Source: JBFHIZ01 sp963666475
GTDB lineage: Bacteria > Bacillota > Clostridia > Lachnospirales > Lachnospiraceae
Reading direction: 5' to 3'
DNA length: 64,000 bases
Assembly (NCBI GenBank): GCA_963666475.2
Contig: CAXXJM010000001.1
Coordinates: 1,922,001-1,986,000, forward strand
Each line of letters opens with the position of its first letter. Within the stretch, counting starts at the first letter, position 1. Of the stretch, positions 47,306 through 55,416 are shown piece after piece. The notes beneath the pieces were generated by a model. The model did no database searches and had not been told where the DNA came from. It saw only the letters and a list, made by a program, of their open reading frames with translations. A program made the position numbers and the translations under genes.

Positions 47306-48739
47306 CTATTTATAACTATGAACCAGTAATTTTTGATAAGTCGTTTTCTTTTGATCGACAAACAGGAATTCCGCATCTATTGCATATACGCAAGCGTCAA
47401 AGCGGAAACCCTCCCACCCGCTATTTCTCATTTCCATTTCTATGACATCCATCATTCGATATGTCTTAGCTTTCATCGGAGTCAAAACCAATAATAATCG
47501 TAAATATTCCTGATAGGTCATCCCATGCGGGTCTTCTCCTTGTGCATCAGCGCTAGCCTGTATAGCCTTTTCTAACGAAATATGCCACAATTCTCTCGTC
47601 TTAATAAATGCAACTTTTTCTCCTTTCAGTAATCTTCGGATATCCGATATTGATTCTGCATATCCCCACGCAAGCACAATACCATATTTTATTAACGGTT
47701 CTAGTTCTGGTACGGTAGCAACCGCCGAGATCCCTGCTGCCATAACCTCTATCTCTGACATTTTCTCCTGATCAGTCAAAAGATACGCAACATTTATTGC
47801 TTCTCGAATTGCCAAAATCTGATTCGATACAACTCGTAAGTTGTCCATATCATTATTTCTCCCAGCAATTACATATTCGCTCTGATATGATAAAACTTGA
47901 TCTTCTATTGGTGAAACATAATTGGAAGTTTTCTCCATAATATATTCCATAAATAAAGTTTCTTCCAGGATATCCAGAGAATCACTTTCTTCTGTTAGTT
48001 TCATGGTTCCTTTACAATTCTCACGATAAGATGTCAACGAATCTAAGGTTGTACAACTATTGGATAGTGGTTTTTCCTCATCCTTAAATATGGATAAAAT
48101 GCCTTCCGGATGAAAATCAATTTTATCCGTAGGATTCTCTACTTCTATTTCTTTCCAATGAATTTCCCCATCACTCGTCACCCCATCTTCTACAACAGCT
48201 TTATGAAAGATACTTTCCTTATTCTTTTCAACTTCCTGTAATATATCAAACATGGGTATATCAAAATGCATATATTCTTCATACTGCTCTTGTAGAAATT
48301 CTATCATTGAAATCCCATATTTACTTTTCATATAACGAAGAACTTCTTCTCGGAAAACCTTTCCATCAAAATCTGTAGCAAGCAACACTTCATTGATTTG
48401 TATACTTTCAATATCACACTCTAAAAATGTTCTTCTAAACATCGATGGAATATTGCTTGCTGGTGAGCAGTTTTTATCGGCATAATAATACATTTGTTCC
48501 AGCACTCCACTAGAGTCCGAAAAACAATTTCCATAGGTCGCATCCAAAAAAAACACATCGTACCGTTCATACAGCTCCCGATTATATTCTGCAAAGCAAG
48601 ACATCAAAGTGGCATTCGAAGCGTATGTTACCTTTAACTCCATGGTTTCTTCCTGAACAATTTTTATGCAAAGAAGAAAAATGGACATCAATATAGTCAA
48701 AATCATCACGAGATAAATGCTAATACTCCCTTGTTTCAT
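47306..48739 (-). CDS. Pilus-locus membrane protein, DUF5702-like (TadG-like position)
   Basis: 477 residues. One N-terminal membrane helix (about 5-25: ISIYLVMILTILMSIFLLCI) is followed by a large extracytoplasmic region with NATLMSCFAEYNRELYERYD, the start pattern of DUF5702 proteins in Lachnospiraceae pilus loci. Its ATG overlaps the Flp pilin stop (TAATG), so it is translationally coupled to the pilin. A structural or minor-pilin role analogous to TadG is likely, though no TadG domain is recognisable. Confidence 0.72.
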   Translation of the reverse strand: MKQGSISIYLVMILTILMSIFLLCIKIVQEETMELKVTYASNATLMSCFAEYNRELYERYDVFFLDATYGNCFSDSSGVLEQMYYYADKNCSPASNIPSMFRRTFLECDIESIQINEVLLATDFDGKVFREEVLRYMKSKYGISMIEFLQEQYEEYMHFDIPMFDILQEVEKNKESIFHKAVVEDGVTSDGEIHWKEIEVENPTDKIDFHPEGILSIFKDEEKPLSNSCTTLDSLTSYRENCKGTMKLTEESDSLDILEETLFMEYIMEKTSNYVSPIEDQVLSYQSEYVIAGRNNDMDNLRVVSNQILAIREAINVAYLLTDQEKMSEIEVMAAGISAVATVPELEPLIKYGIVLAWGYAESISDIRRLLKGEKVAFIKTRELWHISLEKAIQASADAQGEDPHGMTYQEYLRLLLVLTPMKAKTYRMMDVIEMEMRNSGWEGFRFDACVYAIDAEFLFVDQKKTTYQKLLVHSYK

Positions 48740-48906
48740 TATAATTTTCCAGCACTTCTCGTAACATCTCTAAACACGCTATTCATTAAGTCGGTAAGCT
48801 GATCTCGAAAAATAAAGACCAATCCAATCAACACCACCATTATCATAACTAGCTCTATTGTCCCTATTGCATCTTCCTCTTTTAAAAAATTAATTATTGT
48901 TTTCAT
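48739..48906 (-). CDS. Flp-family type IVb pilin
   Basis: 55-residue small protein, easily missed because of its length. A charged N-terminus (MKTIINFLKEEDAIG) leads into TIELVMIMVVLIGLVFIF, with a Glu three residues after the Gly15 that fits the prepilin cleavage site, and a short amphipathic tail follows. GGAGGAG lies just before the ATG, and the stop overlaps the next start (TAATG). It is probably the major subunit of the Flp/Tad pilus in this operon. Confidence 0.88.
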   Translation of the reverse strand: MKTIINFLKEEDAIGTIELVMIMVVLIGLVFIFRDQLTDLMNSVFRDVTRSAGKL

Positions 48907-48918
48907 GATTCTCCTCCT

Positions 48919-50196
48919 TCACCATTTTAAAAAAATGGGCAAAACTAGCACTGTAAGTACTAAAAATAATAACAACATCATAGGTACCAAAATCATTGTC
49001 TGTATTTTTTCACTTTTTTCTTTTGCCAAATATCTTCTTTTTTGATATGCAAGCCTTACCTCTTCTTTCATTCTCTCTCTTAAATCTTCATTTCCGCGTT
49101 TTAAATTCTGTGACATCATCTGCCCTAACTTTCGATAGGCAGGCAGTCCACATTGCCTTCCAAACTCTTCATATGCTAATGTTTCCGGAATTCCGTTTCT
49201 CATTTTTTGCAAGCAACATTCCATTTGTTCCTTTGCATATTTTAATTTTCCTTCTTTTTTCCCGTCTTCGACAATCTTTTCCCACGAATTTCGCATTGTG
49301 TACCCCGCACAAAGTAATAGCGACAGCTTTGCAACGATATCAGGATATTCGATTTCCATATTGCTATTCCATTGATTTCTTTGTATTACTTGTTTTTGAT
49401 GATGTAAAAAAAACAAACCCATTATTACGAGCAAAATTCCAGCTATAGTCTGAAGATAAAGACTTTTGTTATTTTTCATATATATTACATCCACTCCATC
49501 AACTTTTTCAGGCAATGTAAAAGTATCCATTTCTCTTGAATTCGCCTCAGAGGCTTGTATTGCGTCAATTACCTTTTGTCTTTGCTCCTCTTCTTTTGAT
49601 ATTTGCCTTTTGCAAATCACAAGTTGAAAGCATATGTGTCTTTCATACTCTTCATAATCAATACTTGCCGTAAGTTCAATCGGGATCCCCTGTTCAGGTA
49701 TATCATAAGTCAATATCTTTCCATTTTTTGAAAGAATCTCACAATTTGAGCTACTCCAAGAAATATCAAATGGTGTTCCCTCTATTGTTTCAGGCAAATA
49801 TAAATCTGTCGTAATATGGGCTAGCGAAGAGTTATCTCTTCGAATAAGTTCTTCTAGACGAACTTCCACCTCATCAAAATACAAATCCAATTCTTCATCA
49901 CCAAATGTCCTTGCTTCGACTGGCAAAAAATATTCTTCCACTTTATCTCCAATCAAAAAATTTATTTTGACATTTTCTGACTTGGATAAATAATCTCCAC
50001 GTTTAATTACTTGCACTTCCTCTTGATTATCAAATATCTTAACAATGAATAGTATGAACAAAATAAGTAGTAATCCTAAAGACATACTTATTTTTATTCT
50101 TCTTTCAAGTTCTTTTCTACGTTCCCACCTCTTAATATTTTCCTTGGGATGTTGTTGCAAAAAAGATGTTCTCGATTCATTTTGTATACGAAACAT
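48919..50196 (-). CDS. tadC: TadC-type pilus platform protein with extracytoplasmic Ig-like insert
   Basis: 425 residues. After a membrane helix (about 36-56) lies a ~190-residue domain including HITTDLYLPETIEGTPFDIS and WSSSNCEILSKNGKI, the pattern of atrophied bacterial Ig (aBig) repeats. A second helix (about 250-268) leads to a T2SSF domain (about 285-425, VAKLSLLLCAGYTMRNSWEK) and a final membrane helix. Standard TadC lacks such an insert. The Ig-like part would face outside and may touch the pilus or wall. Confidence 0.82.
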   Translation of the reverse strand: MFRIQNESRTSFLQQHPKENIKRWERRKELERRIKISMSLGLLLILFILFIVKIFDNQEEVQVIKRGDYLSKSENVKINFLIGDKVEEYFLPVEARTFGDEELDLYFDEVEVRLEELIRRDNSSLAHITTDLYLPETIEGTPFDISWSSSNCEILSKNGKILTYDIPEQGIPIELTASIDYEEYERHICFQLVICKRQISKEEEQRQKVIDAIQASEANSREMDTFTLPEKVDGVDVIYMKNNKSLYLQTIAGILLVIMGLFFLHHQKQVIQRNQWNSNMEIEYPDIVAKLSLLLCAGYTMRNSWEKIVEDGKKEGKLKYAKEQMECCLQKMRNGIPETLAYEEFGRQCGLPAYRKLGQMMSQNLKRGNEDLRERMKEEVRLAYQKRRYLAKEKSEKIQTMILVPMMLLLFLVLTVLVLPIFLKW

Positions 50197-50209
50197 GTTA
50201 TTCTCCTGT

Positions 50210-50980
50210 TTAAACTTCTACATGAATCATCTTTTGTCCAATCAAATAGATTAAAATTACCAGTGTCAAAACTGTTGTCATCACGATATTTCCAAAAAGA
50301 TTATGATACAATGGTTCAAAATATCCCGGAGAAGTCATCTTGACATACCCTACCATGAGCAACGGCATCATACACATAACCTGAAATTCGAATTTTTTTG
50401 CTGCAGAAATTGTCCTTATTTCTCTTTCTGAGTCCATAATATCCGACAGAATCATGGAAGTATCTCGAATAATATGTGTAAGATCCCCACCAACCCGTTT
50501 TCCAATTCGAAACGTCTCAGAAAAATGTACCGCTTCCTTCAATTTAATGTTTTTTGCCATTTCCGTAAATGCAGTTTCCACTGTGCCATTTGTTTCCATG
50601 TGTTTCACAATTCGGTTACATTCAACTACAATAATAGCTTCTTCCCCATATAAAAACAGTAATTCTTCGATTACGAAATTCATTCCTTGTTCAACAGAAT
50701 ATCCCGCCTGCAAAGTTGATGCCAAAGACAAAATCATATCTCCAAACATTTTTTGTATTTGTATCTTAACCTTTTCATTTTTTATATCATTCAGAACATA
50801 TCTAAAGAACAAAAAGCAGAACGGGGCAAGTAGCAACCCATAAATTGAATCATAAAAAATCAATCCTAATAGATAAGAACACACGATACTAATTCCAAAT
50901 ATTTTGGTTGGAAATCGAATCATGTTCCATATCGCTCGTATTCGATCTGCTTTTCCTATTCCCATTGTGTATGCGCCCAT
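50210..50980 (-). CDS. tadB: TadB-type pilus platform protein (T2SSF domain)
   Basis: 256 residues with membrane segments near 28-60 and 198-253 and a central cytoplasmic T2SSF domain (DMILSLASTLQAGYSVEQGM, then FSETFRIGKRVGGDLTHII). It forms the inner-membrane platform with TadC and is driven by the ATPase TadA. Its start overlaps tadA by 25 bases and is preceded by GGAGGTG. Confidence 0.87.
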   Translation of the reverse strand: MGAYTMGIGKADRIRAIWNMIRFPTKIFGISIVCSYLLGLIFYDSIYGLLLAPFCFLFFRYVLNDIKNEKVKIQIQKMFGDMILSLASTLQAGYSVEQGMNFVIEELLFLYGEEAIIVVECNRIVKHMETNGTVETAFTEMAKNIKLKEAVHFSETFRIGKRVGGDLTHIIRDTSMILSDIMDSEREIRTISAAKKFEFQVMCMMPLLMVGYVKMTSPGYFEPLYHNLFGNIVMTTVLTLVILIYLIGQKMIHVEV

Positions 50981-52140
50981 TCTTCCACCTCCATGTTATA
51001 ATTCGTAGTATCTTCTTGAAATTCGTATAGAGTTTGACATTCAATCTCATTCATGGTTAGTCCAACTACCTTGACAATTTCCATTAATTTTCTTGAATGA
51101 TCTTTCGTTCTACCTAAATGTACGATAAAATCTATTCCCGCTGCAATTTGTCTACGAATAGCAACTAACGGAAGCGTACTCCCCATAAGCATCATGGTCT
51201 CCAATCTTAAAATCATGTCCTTCGCTGAATTTGCATGTCCAGATGAAAGAGAGCCATTATGCCCCGTATTCATTGCCTGGAGCATATCCGTCGCCTCTTC
51301 TCCTCTTACTTCTCCAACAATAATTCGATCCGGTCTCATTCTTAAAGAAGTCCTGATTAAATCTCTTATTGTAACTTCATTGCAACCATCGACATTTGCA
51401 TTCCTCGTCTCCAACCGAACAAGATTCTCGATGCTGTGCAGTTGCAGTTCTGCGCTATCTTCAATAGTTATTACTCGTTCCGACTTTGGTATTGACTGAG
51501 ACAATGCATTTAAAAATGTCGTTTTTCCAGTTCCGGTTCCACCACTTATTATGATATTTTGCTTTTCTTTCACAAGTTTACATAAATATTCCGCTATTTC
51601 ACCTGGCATCATTCCACCATTCACTAGTTGCTCAATCGTCATCGGTTTTTTAGAAAATTTTCTTATCGTGACAATGGGTCCATTGATTGCAACTGGTGGT
51701 AAAACAATGTTTACCCTAGATCCATCCCCTAACCTTGCATCGACAATTGGCCTTGCATCATTAACCGTACGATTACATCCCGCTACCATTTTTTGCACTA
51801 AATCTTCCAGCATGGCCTTTTGTTCAAAAGATTTGCTCCACCTACAAATAGTTCCATTCTTTTCGATAAAAATATGTTTTTTACCATTTATCATAATTTC
51901 TGTAATCTCTTCATTATCAATCAGTTCTTGAATCATATGAAATCTACGAAGCTCATCAAATACTTCTTTAGCAATGCTTCTACGTTCTTCTAAAGAATAA
52001 TAGCATTTTCTACTTTCTCGTTCTAAAATCTCCTCAATCTGCTCTTTGACCCACTCATCATTTATCTCTTTCTTGTTTAAGCCAGCCATATCCATGATTT
52101 CTTTCCGAACACGTTCTTTGATTCCTTTACTATCCTTCAT
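50956..52140 (-). CDS. tadA: TadA/CpaF-type secretion ATPase
   Basis: 394-residue cytoplasmic hexameric ATPase powering Flp pilus assembly. The Walker A motif SGGTGTGKTTFLNAL starts near residue 197, Walker B and the Asp/His boxes follow (ITIEDSAELQLHSIENLVRL, RPDRIIVGEVRGEEATDML, TGHNGSLSSGHANS). N-terminal helical domain about 1-130. It overlaps tadZ and tadB. The class is CpaF rather than PilB or PilT, judged by the motif set and the operon. Confidence 0.96.
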   Translation of the reverse strand: MKDSKGIKERVRKEIMDMAGLNKKEINDEWVKEQIEEILERESRKCYYSLEERRSIAKEVFDELRRFHMIQELIDNEEITEIMINGKKHIFIEKNGTICRWSKSFEQKAMLEDLVQKMVAGCNRTVNDARPIVDARLGDGSRVNIVLPPVAINGPIVTIRKFSKKPMTIEQLVNGGMMPGEIAEYLCKLVKEKQNIIISGGTGTGKTTFLNALSQSIPKSERVITIEDSAELQLHSIENLVRLETRNANVDGCNEVTIRDLIRTSLRMRPDRIIVGEVRGEEATDMLQAMNTGHNGSLSSGHANSAKDMILRLETMMLMGSTLPLVAIRRQIAAGIDFIVHLGRTKDHSRKLMEIVKVVGLTMNEIECQTLYEFQEDTTNYNMEVEEWAHTQWE

Positions 52141-53140
52141 AGAAATCTTCCTTTACAATTCCTCTAACAAATTCTCCAACCTGGGTATACGGTAATTCTT
52201 CGGGGTTTAAATTCATATTCTGAAATTCCGGAATACACACACGTTTTTCTTTCTCAAGAACGTCATCATACTCTAGCAATTTCAACAGCAATTCATAATG
52301 CTCGATTTTGTTCTTTGCAATGTGATCATCTCGAATCAGCGAGTATATCTTATTACATAGCCGCAGAACCGAAAATAATCCATTCACACTTTCTGATAAA
52401 TCAAGAATCAAATACTCATATTTTGTTTTGTTCCTTAGAATTTCAATTAATTTTTTCCACTCCTCTTCATTAATAATTCGTAAATCTAAAAAGGAGACAC
52501 TTGGTGGTATATATTCCAGATTTCCGTAATAATCAATCATATTGGCTAGTTTATAAACAAATTTTTCTTCATCACTATGAATGTAATAAAGTAAATCTGA
52601 CAATGAATGATGTTCTGTCAAATTTTTCGTGTTATAAATCCCTCCAGAGGAGTAAAAACCAGAATAGGCTTCTAAATTAATATATAGCACCCTCTTCTTC
52701 TGAGCGAGTAACTTGCCAAGTAGCAATGAAAATGTTGTTTGACCAATTCGTTTTACGGGTGAATAAACTCCAATGATTTTCATGTCTTTCTTATCCGGAA
52801 TAACATCTGAACTATGATCCTCCTCATAATAAGCCAGCAACTCTTTGACAATCTCTTTGGTATCTTGATATTTATATATGTTCTTTTTATTTTTTATCTT
52901 CTGTTTCTCTTGTAAAATGTAACAGTTTGAAATCGGAATTACTTTAAGAGTGCGGGAATAGAGATGCTGTGCGATCAAGGCAATCTCGACTTCATTTTGC
53001 AATGAAAACTCTCGTAATTTTTTTAGATCGGTAAAAATATATATTTGCATCGGAATTGGAAACTTTGCATATAAATATTCGTACAATCGTTGCGTGTACC
53101 TTTTTTCGTCATCTACAATGACCATTATTTGCTTTTTCAA
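52130..53140 (-). CDS. tadZ: TadZ/CpaE-like protein with altered P-loop
   Basis: 336 residues. A receiver-like N-terminal domain (about 1-100, VIVDDEKRYTQRLYEYLYA) precedes a ParA/MinD-fold domain with VYSPVKRIGQTTFSLLLG, in which the usual P-loop lysine is replaced by Gln, and VLYINLEAYSGF. TadZ positions the Tad machine at sites in the cell. The start is taken as TTG at 53140, overlapping the upstream stop as TTGA, with GAGGGG before it; GTG at 53149 is possible. It lies directly before tadA. Confidence 0.82.
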   Translation of the reverse strand: MKKQIMVIVDDEKRYTQRLYEYLYAKFPIPMQIYIFTDLKKLREFSLQNEVEIALIAQHLYSRTLKVIPISNCYILQEKQKIKNKKNIYKYQDTKEIVKELLAYYEEDHSSDVIPDKKDMKIIGVYSPVKRIGQTTFSLLLGKLLAQKKRVLYINLEAYSGFYSSGGIYNTKNLTEHHSLSDLLYYIHSDEEKFVYKLANMIDYYGNLEYIPPSVSFLDLRIINEEEWKKLIEILRNKTKYEYLILDLSESVNGLFSVLRLCNKIYSLIRDDHIAKNKIEHYELLLKLLEYDDVLEKEKRVCIPEFQNMNLNPEELPYTQVGEFVRGIVKEDFYEG

Positions 53141-53565
53141 AGCACCCACCCCTCTATGGCTATTTGAATGCAGTATGCAGCTAAAAGGGATACCGAGTAG
53201 GGATAATTCTGAATTTTTATGTTTTCATTCATTATCCTTAAGAAAAGCGTAAGTATCAAATATGCCGCTGCCGTAATAAACATAGAATCAATGAATAATT
53301 CGATTGCCCTAGATGCACCGATGCCATACGATAGTACCAATAATAATTTGACATCCCCAGCGCCAACTACTTTGACTAAATAAAAGGGAAATAGAAGAAT
53401 CGTTGCAAGTAGTAAATCTAATTGTGGATGACCGGCTTGGGACTGTAAGACAAATGCTAGAAAACCAAAAATAATATATGCATTCGGTATTTTTCGATAT
53501 TTTATATCAAAGCCCACCGCTCCACAGAAAAAAAGCAATACAAAATAAAACATATAACTATGCAT
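53137..53565 (-). CDS. Prepilin peptidase (A24 family, TadV-like), first gene of the pilus operon
   Basis: 142 residues with about four to five membrane helices. Catalytic aspartates are in GFDIKYRKIPN and VVGAGDVKLL. It overlaps tadZ by 4 bases. It is closer to the standard GAGD type than the second copy. A GAGG site lies 9 bases before the ATG. Confidence 0.9.
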   Translation of the reverse strand: MHSYMFYFVLLFFCGAVGFDIKYRKIPNAYIIFGFLAFVLQSQAGHPQLDLLLATILLFPFYLVKVVGAGDVKLLLVLSYGIGASRAIELFIDSMFITAAAYLILTLFLRIMNENIKIQNYPYSVSLLAAYCIQIAIEGWVL

Positions 53566-53653
53566 GCATCTTTGCCTCTTTGTTTTTGTTTTTGTTTTTT
53601 AATGAATTTCTGCCAGGAAATCTGACTTGAGTTGATAATAGATTTTAAATTAG

Positions 53654-53681
53654 AAAGTCTGAATGACTTTTCAACATGTTG
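53654..53681. repeat. Two palindromes in the pilus operon leader
   Basis: AAAGTC-TGAAT-GACTTT (53654-53670) and the perfect palindrome CAACATGTTG (53672-53681) lie side by side directly downstream of the predicted start site. They could be operators or an RNA hairpin. No matching copy was noticed elsewhere in the window. Confidence 0.45.
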
Positions 53682-53688
53682 TAAATGA

Positions 53689-53717
53689 ATTATATGATGT
53701 TTTCCACGTTTTGTCCA
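53689..53717 (-). promoter_or_regulatory. Promoter of the Tad/Flp pilus operon
   Basis: TGGACA (53712-53717), a 17-base spacer and a perfect TATAAT (53689-53694). It gives a leader of about 115 bases before the first prepilin peptidase gene. Confidence 0.75.
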
Positions 53718-53758
53718 TGTACGAAATGTACAAATTATTTTCTTGGTAAAAATATACA

Positions 53759-53788
53759 AAGGCCATCGCACAGTTTTGCAATGGCCCA
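53759..53788 (-). terminator. Terminator of the flagellin-fliS operon
   Basis: GGCCATTGCA pairs with TGCGATGGCC (one mismatch) around a short loop, followed on the minus strand by TTTGTATATTTTT, 15 bases after the fliS stop. Confidence 0.72.
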
Positions 53789-53801
53789 TTCTCATCGAGA
53801 T

Positions 53802-54278
53802 TTAAATACGAAATCCTCTATTTTTTGTTGGATCTTCCACACTTTCATTAAGCATGCCTTTTCCATAAGTCAGTCCTGCATATACATTCTCTGCATTTCC
53901 CATAACAGACGAACTCTGATCTTGTTTAGAAACCTCGAGATAGGTTTTTTGCATCTTCTCTATGATTTCCACCACGTCATGAATTTCTTTTGTAGATCCA
54001 CTAGAAAGCGTTCTGGCAAGCTGTAGATCCAAAAAAGAATAGATTTGAAAAAAACCTGCTGCTGGCGCCTGCTCAATATGTACCGAATCCATCAATTCAT
54101 TCAGGCAATTTCGTCCATTTGCTATCGCAGCGAAAAACTCTGTAAATCCTTCATCTTTTTTCGCTTGCAATGCATCTTGTAAATATACTAGAAGAATATC
54201 ATACAAGATGACCATCATTTCCGTCCGATTTGCCTGGCTGATTCGCAAGGTAAATTCTTGTTTTTTTTCTTTTGTCAT
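53802..54278 (-). CDS. fliS: Flagellar export chaperone FliS-like protein
   Basis: 158-residue helical protein. The N-terminal SQANRTEMMVILYDILLVYL matches the FliS helix pattern (T-x-M-I-x-LYD-x-x-x), and about 125 residues form the four-helix bundle. A ~35-residue C-terminal tail is extra. FliS binds the flagellin C-terminus and prevents early polymerisation. It follows flagellin by 16 bases. It is more diverged than most FliS proteins, so a paralogue with another flagellin-like partner remains possible. Confidence 0.8.
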   Translation of the reverse strand: MTKEKKQEFTLRISQANRTEMMVILYDILLVYLQDALQAKKDEGFTEFFAAIANGRNCLNELMDSVHIEQAPAAGFFQIYSFLDLQLARTLSSGSTKEIHDVVEIIEKMQKTYLEVSKQDQSSSVMGNAENVYAGLTYGKGMLNESVEDPTKNRGFRI

Positions 54279-54294
54279 AAAATCACCATTTCAC

Positions 54295-55416
54295 TTACTG
54301 CAATAACTGCAAAACTTGTTGTGGTCTTTCATTTGCCTGTGCCAACATGGATGTTCCAGCCTGAGACAACACTTGCTGCGTTGTATATTCGGTCATTTCT
54401 TTTGCCATATCAACATCGGTGATTCTAGAATAAGCCGAAGTCATTCCCTCACTAGTTACTTCCAAACTTGAAACGGTATGTTCCAAACGATTTTGATAAG
54501 CACCTAACCGAGAACGCATTTGAGAAATTACACCACTAGCATATTTTGTGGAGTCAATCGCTTGTTGAGAAGATGCTTCTGTTGACATATCTATTCCAGT
54601 TAGTCCCAAATTGGATAAGTTGACTGCGGGAATATTTAATTCGAGAATTTGTCCTTCATTTGACCCAATCTGCAGTCTCATTGCTCCAATTCCCATCGCA
54701 GAGATGGAAACATCCGTAAGACCAGTGGTTCCGATTGTATTCGCATCCAATGAGATTTTCATTTCAAATCCACCATCTGCCTGTATAATTGCTGTGGAAC
54801 CTTCATAGCTTACGGTAGCAGAAGTCGGAAACGCATCTGCAGAACCGTCTTGTTTCAACACCACATTTGGAGGGTCAAGTAGTGCTCCAAATCCGTCATA
54901 CATATCGATTGAACTAATGACATAATCTTGTTCATTTACAGACTCACTACACGTCTCTACCTTCACACCCAATTGGTCCGCATATGCTTTGAGAGAAAAG
55001 GATCCATCAAGCAATGGTTTTCCATTAAACTCTGTGTCTTTTGAAATACGTTCGATTTCAGTTGTGAGCTGATCAATTTCCTCTTGAATATTTTGTCGAT
55101 CCGAATCTGTCATTGATCCATTCGCTGACTTTACAGAAAGCTCTGACATTCTTTGAATCATGGACTGAATCTCGCTAAGAGCTCCTTCTGCCGTTTCAAT
55201 CACCGAAATCCCATCGTTAGCATTTTGAACGGAACGTTCCAATCCACGGATTTGCGCATTCATTCTTTTCGAAATTGCAAGTCCCGCAGGATTATCTTTC
55301 GCACTGTTGATCTTTAGACCAGATGAAAGTCTCTCTAATGACTCACTTAATTTACTATCTGTCTTATTCAATTCGTTACTTGCAACAATTGCTGACATGT
55401 TAAAATTGATTTTCAT
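54295..55416 (-). CDS. Flagellin
   Basis: 373 residues. N-terminal D0/D1 domain (ASNELNKTDSKLSESLERLS, then GLKINSAKDNPAGLAISKRM) and C-terminal D1/D0 (SRLGAYQNRLEHTVSSLEV, ITDVDMAKEMTEYTTQQVL, ERPQQVLQLLQ) are complete. The middle ~150 residues are a variable surface domain with no similarity I recognise. The D1 patch (about residues 80-100) that TLR5 binds in other bacteria may be present. The ribosome site lies in the last codons of the upstream gene. Transcription is from a sigma-D-like promoter. Confidence 0.95.
   Translation of the reverse strand: MKINFNMSAIVASNELNKTDSKLSESLERLSSGLKINSAKDNPAGLAISKRMNAQIRGLERSVQNANDGISVIETAEGALSEIQSMIQRMSELSVKSANGSMTDSDRQNIQEEIDQLTTEIERISKDTEFNGKPLLDGSFSLKAYADQLGVKVETCSESVNEQDYVISSIDMYDGFGALLDPPNVVLKQDGSADAFPTSATVSYEGSTAIIQADGGFEMKISLDANTIGTTGLTDVSISAMGIGAMRLQIGSNEGQILELNIPAVNLSNLGLTGIDMSTEASSQQAIDSTKYASGVISQMRSRLGAYQNRLEHTVSSLEVTSEGMTSAYSRITDVDMAKEMTEYTTQQVLSQAGTSMLAQANERPQQVLQLLQ

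Noticed and set aside
53502..53795. 97-codon frame upstream of the pilus operon
   Set aside because: It overlaps the first prepilin peptidase in another frame and covers the promoter; the composition is not protein-like.
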